Source of the DNA: Citromicrobium sp. JLT1363
Lineage (GTDB): Bacteria > Pseudomonadota > Alphaproteobacteria > Sphingomonadales > Sphingomonadaceae
Length of the DNA: 64,000 nucleotides
Reading direction: 5' to 3'
NCBI RefSeq assembly: GCF_000186705.1
Contig: NZ_AEUE01000001.1
Coordinates: 372,001 to 436,000 of the forward strand
A program made the translations under genes and the position numbers. The stretch's first letter is position 1, and the number at the start of each line of letters is the position of its first letter. The notes beneath the pieces were generated by a model. That model worked only from the letters and a program-made list of their open reading frames with translations, had not been told where the DNA came from and did not search any database. Positions 16,647 to 24,405 of this stretch are shown here, in pieces.

Positions 16647-18515
16647 ATGATCCAGAAGCTCCTGATCGCCAATCGCGGCGAAATCGCCTGCCGCATCATC
16701 CGCACCGCGCGTTCGATGGGTATCGCCACCGTCGCGGTCTATTCCGATGCCGACGCGAGAGCGCTGCACGTGCGCTCCGCCGACGAGGCGGTGCATATCG
16801 GCCCCTCGCCTGCGGCGGAGTCCTACCTTGTAGGCGAGAAGATTATCGCCGCCGCGAAGGAAACCGGCGCGGAAGCGATCCATCCGGGCTACGGCTTCCT
16901 GTCCGAGAACGCCGATTTCGCGCAGGCGGTGAAGGATGCAGGGCTCATCTGGGTCGGCGCGCCGCCTGCCTCGATCCGCGCGATGGGACTGAAGGATGCC
17001 GCCAAGAAGCTGATGCGCGAGGCGGGCGTGCCCGTGACGCCGGGCTACGACGGCGACGACCAGTCCGCCGAACGGCTGAAGCAGGAGGCGGACGCGATCG
17101 GCTACCCCGTGCTGATCAAGGCGGTCGCGGGCGGCGGCGGCAAGGGGATGCGCAAGGTCGATGCCGAGGGCGATTTCCTCTCCGCGCTCGAATCCTGCCG
17201 CCGCGAGGCCAAGGCCAGCTTCGGCAATGACGACGTCATCCTGGAGAAGTGGATCACCTCGCCCCGCCATATCGAAGTGCAGGTGTTCGGCGACAGCCAC
17301 GGCAACCACGTCCACCTGTTCGAACGCGACTGTTCGCTGCAGCGCCGCCACCAGAAGGTGATCGAGGAAGCCCCCGCGCCGGGCATGGACGAAGCCACGC
17401 GCGAGGAAATCTGCTCCGCCGCCGTGCGCGCGGCCAAGGCGGTGGATTACGAGGGCGCGGGCACGATCGAATTCATCGCCGACGCCAGCGAAGGCCTGCG
17501 CGCCGACCGCATCTTCTTCATGGAAATGAACACCCGGCTTCAGGTCGAGCATCCTGTTACCGAGGAGATTACCGGGGTCGATCTGGTCGAATGGCAGCTG
17601 CGCGTCGCGGCGGGTGAGCCGATACCGCGCAAGCAGGACGAGCTGAGCATTGCCGGCTGGGCGATCGAAGCGCGGCTCTATGCCGAAGACCCGTCAAAGG
17701 GCTTCCTGCCATCGACCGGCCCGCTCCATCACCTCGACCTCGGCCATGAGGGGCGGATCGAGACCGGCGTGGAAGAAGGCGACGAGATCAGCCCGCATTA
17801 CGACCCGATGGTCGCCAAGCTGGTGGCCTGGGGCGAGACGCGCGACGACGCGATCGACCAGCTGATCGAAATGACCGACGGCGTCGAAATCTGGCCGGTC
17901 CGCACCAATGCCGCCTTCCTCGGCAATGCGCTGGGTGAGGACGACTTTGCCGACGCGCAGCTCGACACCGGATTTATCGAGGCGAAGGGCGATGCCCTGC
18001 TTGCCGATCCCGAACCCAATGATGCCATCCGCGCGGCGGCGGCCGACATCGCCCTGCTTGCGGCGGGCGTGACCGAGCAGCCGATGGCGGGCTTCCGCCT
18101 GAACCGACCGCTGCGGCTGACCGTGGCGCTGGGCCAGGGCGGCGAATTCACCACGGTCGATCCGGCCGAGGCAGCTCCCTTCGAATCGCTCCCCGGCTTT
18201 GCCGACGATTCGCGGGTGGTCGTGTTCGCGGACGGACAGGCGCACGAGTTCGATCTGGCCGCACGCGGCGGCGGCGCTCTGGCGGCGAGCGACGGCGCGA
18301 TCCTCGCCCCCATGCCGGGCAAGGTCATCGCGGTCGATGTGGCCGAGGGCGACAGCGTCACCGCAGGCCAGCGGCTGATGGTGCTCGAAGCGATGAAGAT
18401 GGAACACGCGCTCACCGCGCCGTTCGATGGCACCGTGACCGATCTTGCCGCCAGCGAAGGCGGTCAGGTGCAGGTCGAGGCGGTGCTGTGCGTGGTGGAG
18501 CCTGCTTCGGAATAG
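16647..18515 (+). CDS. biotin-dependent acyl-CoA carboxylase alpha subunit (methylcrotonyl-CoA type)
   Basis: 622 residues from the ATG at 16647; a TTG two codons earlier is the alternative. Order of domains: biotin carboxylase N-domain (KLLIANRGEIACRI), ATP-grasp with AVAGGGGKGMRKV near residue 160 and EMNTRLQVEHPVTE near 290, carboxylase C-domain (YAEDPSKGFLPSTG), a linker domain, and the C-terminal biotinyl domain with EAMKMEH near residue 590. The single-chain BC-BCCP architecture and length fit methylcrotonyl-CoA carboxylase (leucine breakdown) best; acetyl/propionyl-CoA carboxylase alpha is the alternative. The beta subunit is not nearby. It follows crtB by 33 bp. Confidence 0.9.
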   Translation: MIQKLLIANRGEIACRIIRTARSMGIATVAVYSDADARALHVRSADEAVHIGPSPAAESYLVGEKIIAAAKETGAEAIHPGYGFLSENADFAQAVKDAGLIWVGAPPASIRAMGLKDAAKKLMREAGVPVTPGYDGDDQSAERLKQEADAIGYPVLIKAVAGGGGKGMRKVDAEGDFLSALESCRREAKASFGNDDVILEKWITSPRHIEVQVFGDSHGNHVHLFERDCSLQRRHQKVIEEAPAPGMDEATREEICSAAVRAAKAVDYEGAGTIEFIADASEGLRADRIFFMEMNTRLQVEHPVTEEITGVDLVEWQLRVAAGEPIPRKQDELSIAGWAIEARLYAEDPSKGFLPSTGPLHHLDLGHEGRIETGVEEGDEISPHYDPMVAKLVAWGETRDDAIDQLIEMTDGVEIWPVRTNAAFLGNALGEDDFADAQLDTGFIEAKGDALLADPEPNDAIRAAAADIALLAAGVTEQPMAGFRLNRPLRLTVALGQGGEFTTVDPAEAAPFESLPGFADDSRVVVFADGQAHEFDLAARGGGALAASDGAILAPMPGKVIAVDVAEGDSVTAGQRLMVLEAMKMEHALTAPFDGTVTDLAASEGGQVQVEAVLCVVEPASE

Positions 18516-18525
18516 AACCCGCCCC

Positions 18526-18549
18526 GCACCCCTCCCGCAAGCGGGGTGC
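18526..18549. terminator. hairpin between convergent genes
   Basis: GCACCCC (18526-18532) and GGGGTGC (18543-18549) form a 7-bp stem around a 10-nt loop, between the carboxylase subunit and the MFS gene. No T-run follows, so this is only a likely transcription or stability barrier. Confidence 0.45.
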
Positions 18550-18562
18550 ACTCAAGCCCAAA

Positions 18563-19861
18563 TCAGTCTGCCACCACCGGCGGGCCGAACAGCTTGCCGC
18601 GTTCGGCGTAGAGCACCAGACCCACGCAGATCAGCGCGCCGGTGAACAGCGCGGTTGCCAGCGGTACCGCCGTGCCGTCGTAGGCATAGCCGATCCCTGC
18701 GCCGATCAGCGCGGCGGTGGTCATCCGCATGAAGGTCTGCACGCTGGCCGCCGCGCCCGCCGTCTCGCGGAAGGGATGCATGGCGATGGAGCCGAAGTTC
18801 GCGCCGATGAAGCCGAGCAGCATCATGTTTGCCGCCATCAGTGGGACGAAGGTCCACAGCGTTTCCTCGGTCATCGTCGCGAAGAACAGCTGCATCGCGG
18901 CCACGATCAGAAACAGGAACAGGCCGGTATGGCTGACGCGGCGTGCGCCGAAGCGTTCGACGATCCGCGAATTGGTCCAGCTCGCCACCGCCATCGCGCC
19001 CGCGCAGCTCGCGAAGATCAGCGGGAACCACGGCCCCGCGCCGAACGCCTCGCCTACCAGCTGCTGCGCGGAGTTGATGAAGCCGAACAAAGACCCGAAG
19101 ATCACCGCGCTGCCCAGCGTATAGCCGAGCGCCTGCGGCATGGTGAGCGTGGCGCGCATGTTGCGGGCGATCACCTTGGGACGGATCGGCTGCTTGTCTT
19201 CGGGATGCAGCGTCTCGGGCAGGTTGCGCCATGCCCACAGGCCCATGCCCACACCCGCGAACGCAGTGAACACGAAGATCCAGCGCCAGTCGCCCATCAG
19301 CATCAGCACGCCCTGGCCAAGGCTGGGCGCGATTGCGGGCACCATCAGGAAGATGACGAAGATCAGGCTCATCATCCGGGCCATCTTGTCGCCGCCCACC
19401 CGGTCGCGGATGATCGCAGGCGGCAGCGCCACGATGCCGGCCGCGCCGAAGCCCTGCAGGAAGCGCAGCGCGAGCAGCGATTCGAAGCTCCACGCCAGTG
19501 CGCACAGGATCGAGAATGTGACGTAGAGCGCCAGACTGGTGAACAGCACCGGGCGGCGGCCGTAGCGATCCGCCAGCGAACCGGGCACCAGCGCGCCGAG
19601 CCCGGCGGCGAGCAGGTATGCGCCGACCACGAACTGGCGCGAATTACCCGTCGCGCCCAGATCGGTGGCAAGATTGTCCAGCGCGGGCAGGATGGCGTCG
19701 ATGCCCAGCGCGTTCAATGCCATGAGCAGCGCCATCATGCCGATCAGCTGGCGTTCGCCGATCCTCTTGCCCGAAGGGGGCAGTGCCGCCGGAGAGCGCA
19801 CATCCGCGCGCGGCTCCTGCCGGTCAATCGTCTCGCCGGTCGCATAATGTCCATTTCGCAT
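18563..19861 (-). CDS. MFS multidrug efflux transporter, Bcr/CflA type
   Basis: 432 residues with about twelve transmembrane segments. Motif A of drug-exporting MFS proteins is clear: GSLADRYGRRPVL near residue 90. The LMALNALGIDAILPAL start of helix 1 and ALRFLQGFGAAG fit the DHA1 Bcr/CflA group, which export drugs or small metabolites against protons. The ATG at 19861 is chosen because no earlier ATG exists; a TTG at 19903 would add 14 residues. It is divergent from dinB across about 65 bp, with little room for two separate promoters. Confidence 0.88.
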   Translation of the reverse strand: MRNGHYATGETIDRQEPRADVRSPAALPPSGKRIGERQLIGMMALLMALNALGIDAILPALDNLATDLGATGNSRQFVVGAYLLAAGLGALVPGSLADRYGRRPVLFTSLALYVTFSILCALAWSFESLLALRFLQGFGAAGIVALPPAIIRDRVGGDKMARMMSLIFVIFLMVPAIAPSLGQGVLMLMGDWRWIFVFTAFAGVGMGLWAWRNLPETLHPEDKQPIRPKVIARNMRATLTMPQALGYTLGSAVIFGSLFGFINSAQQLVGEAFGAGPWFPLIFASCAGAMAVASWTNSRIVERFGARRVSHTGLFLFLIVAAMQLFFATMTEETLWTFVPLMAANMMLLGFIGANFGSIAMHPFRETAGAAASVQTFMRMTTAALIGAGIGYAYDGTAVPLATALFTGALICVGLVLYAERGKLFGPPVVAD

Positions 19862-19927
19862 CTGCACAAAACCGCAGATGGCGTCGTCGGTTCCGCTTGG
19901 CAACCTGTGTGCTATTCACGGGCCGCG

Positions 19928-21070
19928 ATGAGCGAGGATGATGCACGGCCGGACGATGGCGCAGAGGAGAGCGCGGGCGAACAGCGCCAGCGCAAGATCA
20001 TCCATGTCGATATGGACGCCTTCTTCGCCAGCGTGGAACAGCGCGACAATCCCGAATTGCGGGGCAAGCCGGTCGCGGTCGGCGGGTCGAGCGGGCGCGG
20101 CGTGGTCGCCGCCGCCAGTTACGAGGCGCGCAAGTTCGGCGTGAAATCCGCCATGCCCTCCGTCACCGCCAAGCGGCTGTGCCCCGACCTGATCTTCGTG
20201 AAGAGCCGCTTCGATGCCTACCGCGAAGCGTCCGAGCAGATACGCACGATCTTCCGTCACCACACCGATCTGGTCGAGCCGCTCAGTCTGGACGAAGCCT
20301 ATCTGGATGTGACCGAAAACAAGCTGGGTATCGCCGCAGCAACACAGGTCGCGCAGATGATCCGGCAGGAAATCCGCGCGAAGACGCAGCTGACCGCGAG
20401 TGCAGGGGTGAGCTACAACAAGTTTCTCGCCAAGCTGGCGAGCGACCAGAACAAGCCCGACGGGATGTGCGTGATCCGCCCCGGCGAAGGTGCGGCCTTC
20501 GTCCAGACCCTGCCCATTCGCCGGTTTCACGGGGTGGGCCCCCGCGGGGAGGAGAAGATGGCGCGGCTCGGCATTGCGACGGGCGCGGACCTTGCGGCGA
20601 AAGACCGCGCGTGGCTTGCGCAGCATTTCGGCAGCTTCGGCGAGTATCTGTATCGCGCGGCGCGCGGCATCGACGAGCGGCCCGTGCGTGTGAACCGCAT
20701 CCGCAAGTCGATCGGGGGGGAGCGGACCTTCTCGGCGGACCGGCACGAGGCGGAGGAACTGCGCACCACGCTCGACGAGATCGTAGAGATCGTGTGGGAG
20801 CGGATCGAGCGCGCGCAGGCGCGTGGGCGCACCGTCACCCTGAAGCTGAAGTACAACGACTTCCAGCTGATGACCCGCGCGCGTTCGCTGCCGCGCAATG
20901 TCGATGGCAAGGTGGAATTCGCCGCGCTGGGGCACGAGATTCTGGAAAGCCTGCTGCCGCTGCCGAAGCCCATCCGGCTGATGGGGCTGACGCTTTCCAA
21001 CCTCGAGCGCGATGGCGACGAGGAGGCGCTGCGGCGGGACGGCAAGACCGGCCAGCTTTCGCTGCTGTAA
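19928..21070 (+). CDS. dinB: DNA polymerase IV (Y-family translesion polymerase)
   Basis: 380 residues. Y-family catalytic motifs are complete: VDMDAFFASVEQ with the first Asp near residue 33, SLDEAYLDVT with Asp/Glu near 122, and AGVSYNKFLAKLASD near 160. The chain ends in TGQLSLL, a classical beta-clamp-binding motif. It bypasses damaged bases with low fidelity. The frame is open far upstream, but the region overlaps the MFS gene on the other strand, so the ATG at 19928 is taken. No LexA box was recognised in the short divergent promoter. Confidence 0.95.
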   Translation: MSEDDARPDDGAEESAGEQRQRKIIHVDMDAFFASVEQRDNPELRGKPVAVGGSSGRGVVAAASYEARKFGVKSAMPSVTAKRLCPDLIFVKSRFDAYREASEQIRTIFRHHTDLVEPLSLDEAYLDVTENKLGIAAATQVAQMIRQEIRAKTQLTASAGVSYNKFLAKLASDQNKPDGMCVIRPGEGAAFVQTLPIRRFHGVGPRGEEKMARLGIATGADLAAKDRAWLAQHFGSFGEYLYRAARGIDERPVRVNRIRKSIGGERTFSADRHEAEELRTTLDEIVEIVWERIERAQARGRTVTLKLKYNDFQLMTRARSLPRNVDGKVEFAALGHEILESLLPLPKPIRLMGLTLSNLERDGDEEALRRDGKTGQLSLL

Positions 21071-21103
21071 TTTCTTGTCGGTATTGCGAAACGGCATTAC
21101 TGG

Positions 21104-21463
21104 ATGGCGATGATCCGCTCGTTCCTGCCGCTTGCGGCACTCCTCGCTTCGCCCCTCGCGGCACAGGAAACGCCTGCTGCGCCGCTCGTCAGCTACGACG
21201 ACGCGGTTGGATGCGCCTTTATCGCCATGGGTTTCGTCATGCGCGACGATCTCTCGCCCGAAAAGAAGAAGGCGGCCGGCGCTCTTGGCACCCGTTACAT
21301 GGAGTATGCCAAGAGCTTGAGCGGTAAATCCACGGAGGAGGTAGTCGACGACATGTCGGCCGCCGCGAAACCCATTCTTGCCGAGGCGAAGCAGGACGCC
21401 AGGCCGGCAAAGCGGTTCGACGCGCGCTACGCAGACTGCGAAAGCAAGGCCAAGCTGTTCTAG
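21104..21463 (+). CDS. small secreted protein, unknown
   Basis: 119 residues. A signal peptide (SFLPLAALLASPLAAQ) is followed by a helical, Ala/Lys-rich mature part with two Cys (DAVGCAFIAMG and YADCESK) that could bridge. It lies 33 bp after dinB without a visible terminator, so co-transcription is possible. Its last bases overlap the stop of the convergent NUDIX gene by a few bases. No known domain is recognisable. ATG at 21104 or 21110 are equivalent starts. Confidence 0.75.
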   Translation: MAMIRSFLPLAALLASPLAAQETPAAPLVSYDDAVGCAFIAMGFVMRDDLSPEKKKAAGALGTRYMEYAKSLSGKSTEEVVDDMSAAAKPILAEAKQDARPAKRFDARYADCESKAKLF

Positions 21464-21924
21464 CTTTCGGCGAGGATCGCGAGCCTGCGCCGGGTCAGCG
21501 CGCTGATCGGCCCGGGCACGCCTTCGGGCGCGAAGAACCGGGCTTCCACCACCTCGCGCCCGTCCGGCCGTGGCTCCGCGTTGGCCATGCCCGCGAAGAC
21601 GTGGGCAGTCTGCGGCGCGCCGGAAACCGTCTCTTCGAATGTCGCCAGCAGGGTCGGATCGGGCAGGTCGAGGCCCAGTTCCTCGCGGATCTCGCGCCTC
21701 GCCGCCTCTGCGGGCGGCTCGCTCCCGACGATGCCGCCCCCCGGCAGCGTCCAGCCGGGCGGGCCGTAGGAATGGCGGATGAACAGCACGCGCCCCTGAT
21801 CGTCGCGCACCAGCACGGTGACGGCATGCAGCTGCGGTTTTGCGATCTGCCGCCAGTGATGGCGCAGGCGGTTCGCAATGCGAAGGGCGAACCTGTCAAC
21901 GGGTTTGGGGAGAAGGTGGCGCAC
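21460..21924 (-). CDS. NUDIX hydrolase
   Basis: A full Nudix box is present: GGGIVGSEPPAEAARR followed by EIREELGL, i.e. G-x5-E-x7-R-E-x-x-E-E-x-G-L. The family hydrolyses nucleoside diphosphates linked to another moiety; substrate is not predictable. No in-frame ATG precedes the domain. I place the start at the GTG at 21924 (154 residues). The frame continues to a TTG at 21960, but that codon lies inside the terminator hairpin of dps, which argues against it. It sits just downstream of dps on the same strand. Confidence 0.85.
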   Translation of the reverse strand: MRHLLPKPVDRFALRIANRLRHHWRQIAKPQLHAVTVLVRDDQGRVLFIRHSYGPPGWTLPGGGIVGSEPPAEAARREIREELGLDLPDPTLLATFEETVSGAPQTAHVFAGMANAEPRPDGREVVEARFFAPEGVPGPISALTRRRLAILAES

Positions 21925-21940
21925 GCTTGCCGAGGATAAA

Positions 21941-21975
21941 GCAAAGGGCCGACCCGGCAAGCGCCGGATCGACCC
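21941..21975 (-). terminator. rho-independent terminator of dps
   Basis: On the minus strand GGGTCGATCCGG and CCGGGTCGGCCC form a 12-bp stem (with G-T pairs) over a 6-nt loop, followed by TTTGCTTT. It starts 30 bp after the dps stop. Confidence 0.8.
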
Positions 21976-22005
21976 ATGATGACGTTCGAAAAGCAGAGGT
22001 CGCGA

Positions 22006-22467
22006 TCAGCCGAGCGTCGACTTGAGGAACCAGGCGCGTTCTTCCGCCATGTCGGTCCAGTCGTCCAGCAGGCCGTCGGTCGCGTTGTCGCCAGCCTCTT
22101 CGGCCAGCGGCTTCATGCCCTTGAGGCGCTTGACCATCGCCACATTGTCGTCGTGCAGTTCCTTGACCATCGCGTCGCCGTCCAGATCGGTCGAATCCTG
22201 GTCCTTCACCTGCGTTGCGCGCGCGACCGACCCGATGGAGGTCAGCGTGACTTCGCCCAGCTTGCGCACACGCTCGCCGATCGCATCGATCTGGTCGCGC
22301 AGTTCGATCGCCTGTTCGTCGAACAGCAGGTGCAGATCGCGGAAACGCGGGCCCTTCACATGCCAGTGGAAGTTCTTGGTCTTGAAGTAGAGCGCAAGGT
22401 GATCGGCGAGCAGGCCGTTGAGTTCCTGCACGAGTGCGGTTTTCGAATTATCGCCGGCTTGGGCCAT
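22006..22467 (-). CDS. dps: Dps family DNA-binding ferritin-like protein
   Basis: 153 residues, typical Dps length. The ferroxidase signature KNFHWHVKGPRFRDLHLLFD with the following EQ near residue 30 supplies His, His, Asp and Glu from neighbouring subunits. The helices around LRDQIDAIGERVRKLG complete the four-helix bundle. Dps dodecamers store iron, quench peroxide and compact DNA in stress. The ATG at 22467 has an AAGGAG ribosome site. A good match to an EcfG general-stress promoter lies about 70 bp upstream, and a terminator follows, so it appears to be a single-gene unit. Confidence 0.95.
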   Translation of the reverse strand: MAQAGDNSKTALVQELNGLLADHLALYFKTKNFHWHVKGPRFRDLHLLFDEQAIELRDQIDAIGERVRKLGEVTLTSIGSVARATQVKDQDSTDLDGDAMVKELHDDNVAMVKRLKGMKPLAEEAGDNATDGLLDDWTDMAEERAWFLKSTLG

Positions 22468-22535
22468 GATCGGTCTCCTTTTTCTGGTCTTTTGGCTCGA
22501 TGCTCCAAATGGGGGCTCGGAGGCTTCGTTTCCAT

Positions 22536-22560
22536 AACGAGCGGGCGCGCGCGGGTTTCC
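22536..22560 (-). promoter_or_regulatory. EcfG-type promoter upstream of dps
   Basis: On the minus strand GGAAA, 16 nt, CGTT. The consensus for the alphaproteobacterial general-stress sigma factor EcfG is GGAAC-N16/17-CGTT, so one base differs. Transcription toward dps is expected. Dps is a common member of EcfG regulons. Confidence 0.6.
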
Positions 22561-22624
22561 CTCAAGAGCTTCGATCACAGTGATTGGTGCCGCACGGATC
22601 GGCGATGCAGGCCTCGACGTGCCG

Positions 22625-23176
22625 TCAGATGAGCCCGCGCGCGCCAAGGCCCAGCAGCAGCCCGCCGATCAGCACGATCGCCCCCATCGCCAGCCGGAAG
22701 CCCCGCAGCGGCAGCGCTTCGAGCTGATCGCCCAGAGCCCATCCCCCCGCCAGCGCGAGCGCGGCGCCCGCCGCCCCGCCAAGCGCGACATATTCGGGCA
22801 GGGCCGTGGCCGCCGCCAGCGCGAACAGCAGGAACCGCGCGGCGTCCCCCCATTGCCGCGCCATCAGCACGACGAAGGCCGCGAACGGCGAGCGGGTGGG
22901 CTCTTTGGGGCGTTTCTCCCGCGTCGGCCAGAACAGCTCCGCCGCCGCGACCAGCAGCGCGATGGCCACCAGCATCTGGCGCGCGGCCACCGGCAGCAAT
23001 TGCGCAATCGTATCGCCTGCCAGCGCCATGAGGCCCGCGGTAAAGACCGCCGCCAGCAGGCCGGCGAGCAGGATCGCAGCGCCGAGATGCTGGCTCAGCC
23101 GCGCCACCAGCAGCTGGTCGCGAGCGCCGATCGTCAGCAGCAGGGCTGCGGCAAATCCGAAGAGGAAGGACGACAT
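22625..23176 (-). CDS. membrane protein, divergent GDT1/UPF0016-like
   Basis: 183 residues, about six membrane segments in two similar halves. The second half ends GDQLEALPLRGFRLAMGAIV, closely like the G-D/E-K-L-x-x-x-x-P-L-x-x-I-R phrase of UPF0016/GDT1 cation transporters (manganese or calcium export). The first half has GARDQLLVARLSQ where the family normally has E-x-G-D-K-T, so the acidic cation site is degraded. Hence either a diverged transporter or a non-transporting relative. It lies 18 bp downstream of the GGDEF gene on the same strand, suggesting co-transcription. Confidence 0.65.
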   Translation of the reverse strand: MSSFLFGFAAALLLTIGARDQLLVARLSQHLGAAILLAGLLAAVFTAGLMALAGDTIAQLLPVAARQMLVAIALLVAAAELFWPTREKRPKEPTRSPFAAFVVLMARQWGDAARFLLFALAAATALPEYVALGGAAGAALALAGGWALGDQLEALPLRGFRLAMGAIVLIGGLLLGLGARGLI

Positions 23177-23194
23177 GCCCGGGTTGCGCCCGCC

Positions 23195-24193
23195 TCAGGC
23201 CGCGTCCTGCGCCGCGTCGCCGGGCCCGGCGCCTTCGACCAGCACCTTGTTGCGCCCGGTCTTCTTCGCTTCGTACAGCAGGTCGTCGGCCTTGCGCAGC
23301 GTGGCCTCGCTGGTCTCCGCATTGACGGCGACCCCGGCGGAAAAGGTGATCGGCGACATTGGCTCGTCCGTCTCGCGCACCTTGAGATTGCGTTCGGACA
23401 GGGCTTCCTTGGCCGCCTCCACCTGCTCGGCAAGCTTTGCGGCGTCGGGCGTTTCGGCAAGGACGAGGAACTCCTCGCCGCCCCAGCGCGATACGGGCCA
23501 TGGCTCCAGCGCTTCGGTCAGCGCCTCGGCCACCAGCCGCAGCGCACGGTCTCCCACTGCGTGGCCGTAGGAATCGTTGATCGCCTTGAAATGATCGATG
23601 TCGATGATCGCGGCGCAATAGCGGACCTTGCGGATTTCGAGATCCTGGATCAGCCCGCGCGTCGCGCGGCGGTTGGGAATGCCGGTCAGCTCATCGACCA
23701 GCGCCTTGTTGCGCGCCTCGTCCAGATCGCGCTGGAGGCGGTCGATCCGGCTGGAAGCGGTGGAAAGCTCACGCTCGGCCTCGGACGCGCGGTCCAGAAT
23801 TCGGCGGATCGCGCCCTTCAGGTCCTCCCCCTCGGCGCCCGCGCGGATCGCCTGGCTTTCCTCGGCAATATCGCGCCCCACGCCATCGGCCTGCCGCTTG
23901 GTTTCGCGCGCCAGGTCTCCCGCAGCGTTGAGAAACATCTCCACCGCTTCGTCGCGCGCCGCAATGCGTTCTTCGGGATCGTCGGAAGCAGAGGCGTGCT
24001 TGCCCATGATCTCCACGATCGTCTCCTGCTTCATGCGCAGGCCGTTCTCGATATAGGTGTCCGTCTCGTGGCAGATCACCTTGCTCGACCGGGTGAGGTA
24101 GAGATAGCCGAAGCGATAGTTCAGCGGTGTGGGATCGAGCAGATTCCCGGAAAGAAAGGCGAGTACGTCGCGCCCGATTGCATCCTGTTTCAT
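23195..24193 (-). CDS. GGDEF domain protein, probable diguanylate cyclase
   Basis: 332 residues. The N-terminal about 150 residues contain a conserved LLDPTPLNYRFGYLYL start and helical segments, a cytosolic sensor or linker seen in several alphaproteobacterial GGDEF proteins. The catalytic domain begins at ALVDELTGIPNRRATRG and has an intact RWGGEEF active loop near residue 237. The inhibitory I-site R-x-x-D expected just before the loop is absent, so feedback control by c-di-GMP is unlikely. Such enzymes make c-di-GMP, which favours attachment. An adhesin gene lies immediately upstream on the same strand. Confidence 0.9.
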   Translation of the reverse strand: MKQDAIGRDVLAFLSGNLLDPTPLNYRFGYLYLTRSSKVICHETDTYIENGLRMKQETIVEIMGKHASASDDPEERIAARDEAVEMFLNAAGDLARETKRQADGVGRDIAEESQAIRAGAEGEDLKGAIRRILDRASEAERELSTASSRIDRLQRDLDEARNKALVDELTGIPNRRATRGLIQDLEIRKVRYCAAIIDIDHFKAINDSYGHAVGDRALRLVAEALTEALEPWPVSRWGGEEFLVLAETPDAAKLAEQVEAAKEALSERNLKVRETDEPMSPITFSAGVAVNAETSEATLRKADDLLYEAKKTGRNKVLVEGAGPGDAAQDAA

Positions 24194-24280
24194 GCGCCAA
24201 CCATTGTGTCTGCCCCCGGTGCGGGGGCGCCAATGCCGCCCGCACGAAGCGCAACCATACGACCCGCAGGTGAATTTTTA

Positions 24281-24298
24281 CTCAAGGGAATCCTTGAG
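24281..24298. promoter_or_regulatory. perfect 18-bp hairpin/palindrome upstream of GGDEF gene
   Basis: CTCAAGG and CCTTGAG separated by GAAT. It lies between the end of adhesin 2 and the start of the GGDEF gene. On neither strand is it followed by a T-run, so it is not a standard terminator; an operator is possible. Confidence 0.3.
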
Positions 24299-24405
24299 CG
24301 CCAGAGGCTTGGGCCCTGGAAAAGGGGATATCTGCGTCGAGCGCGCAGGCGGCGGCGAGACGATGTCTTGCGATCGCCCCGCCGCCGTCATCGCCTTGCG
24401 TCGTA

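Noticed and set aside
15579-17552. 657-codon minus-strand frame across crtB and the carboxylase gene
   Set aside because: Antisense to two well-defined genes; His/Arg-rich with no motif.
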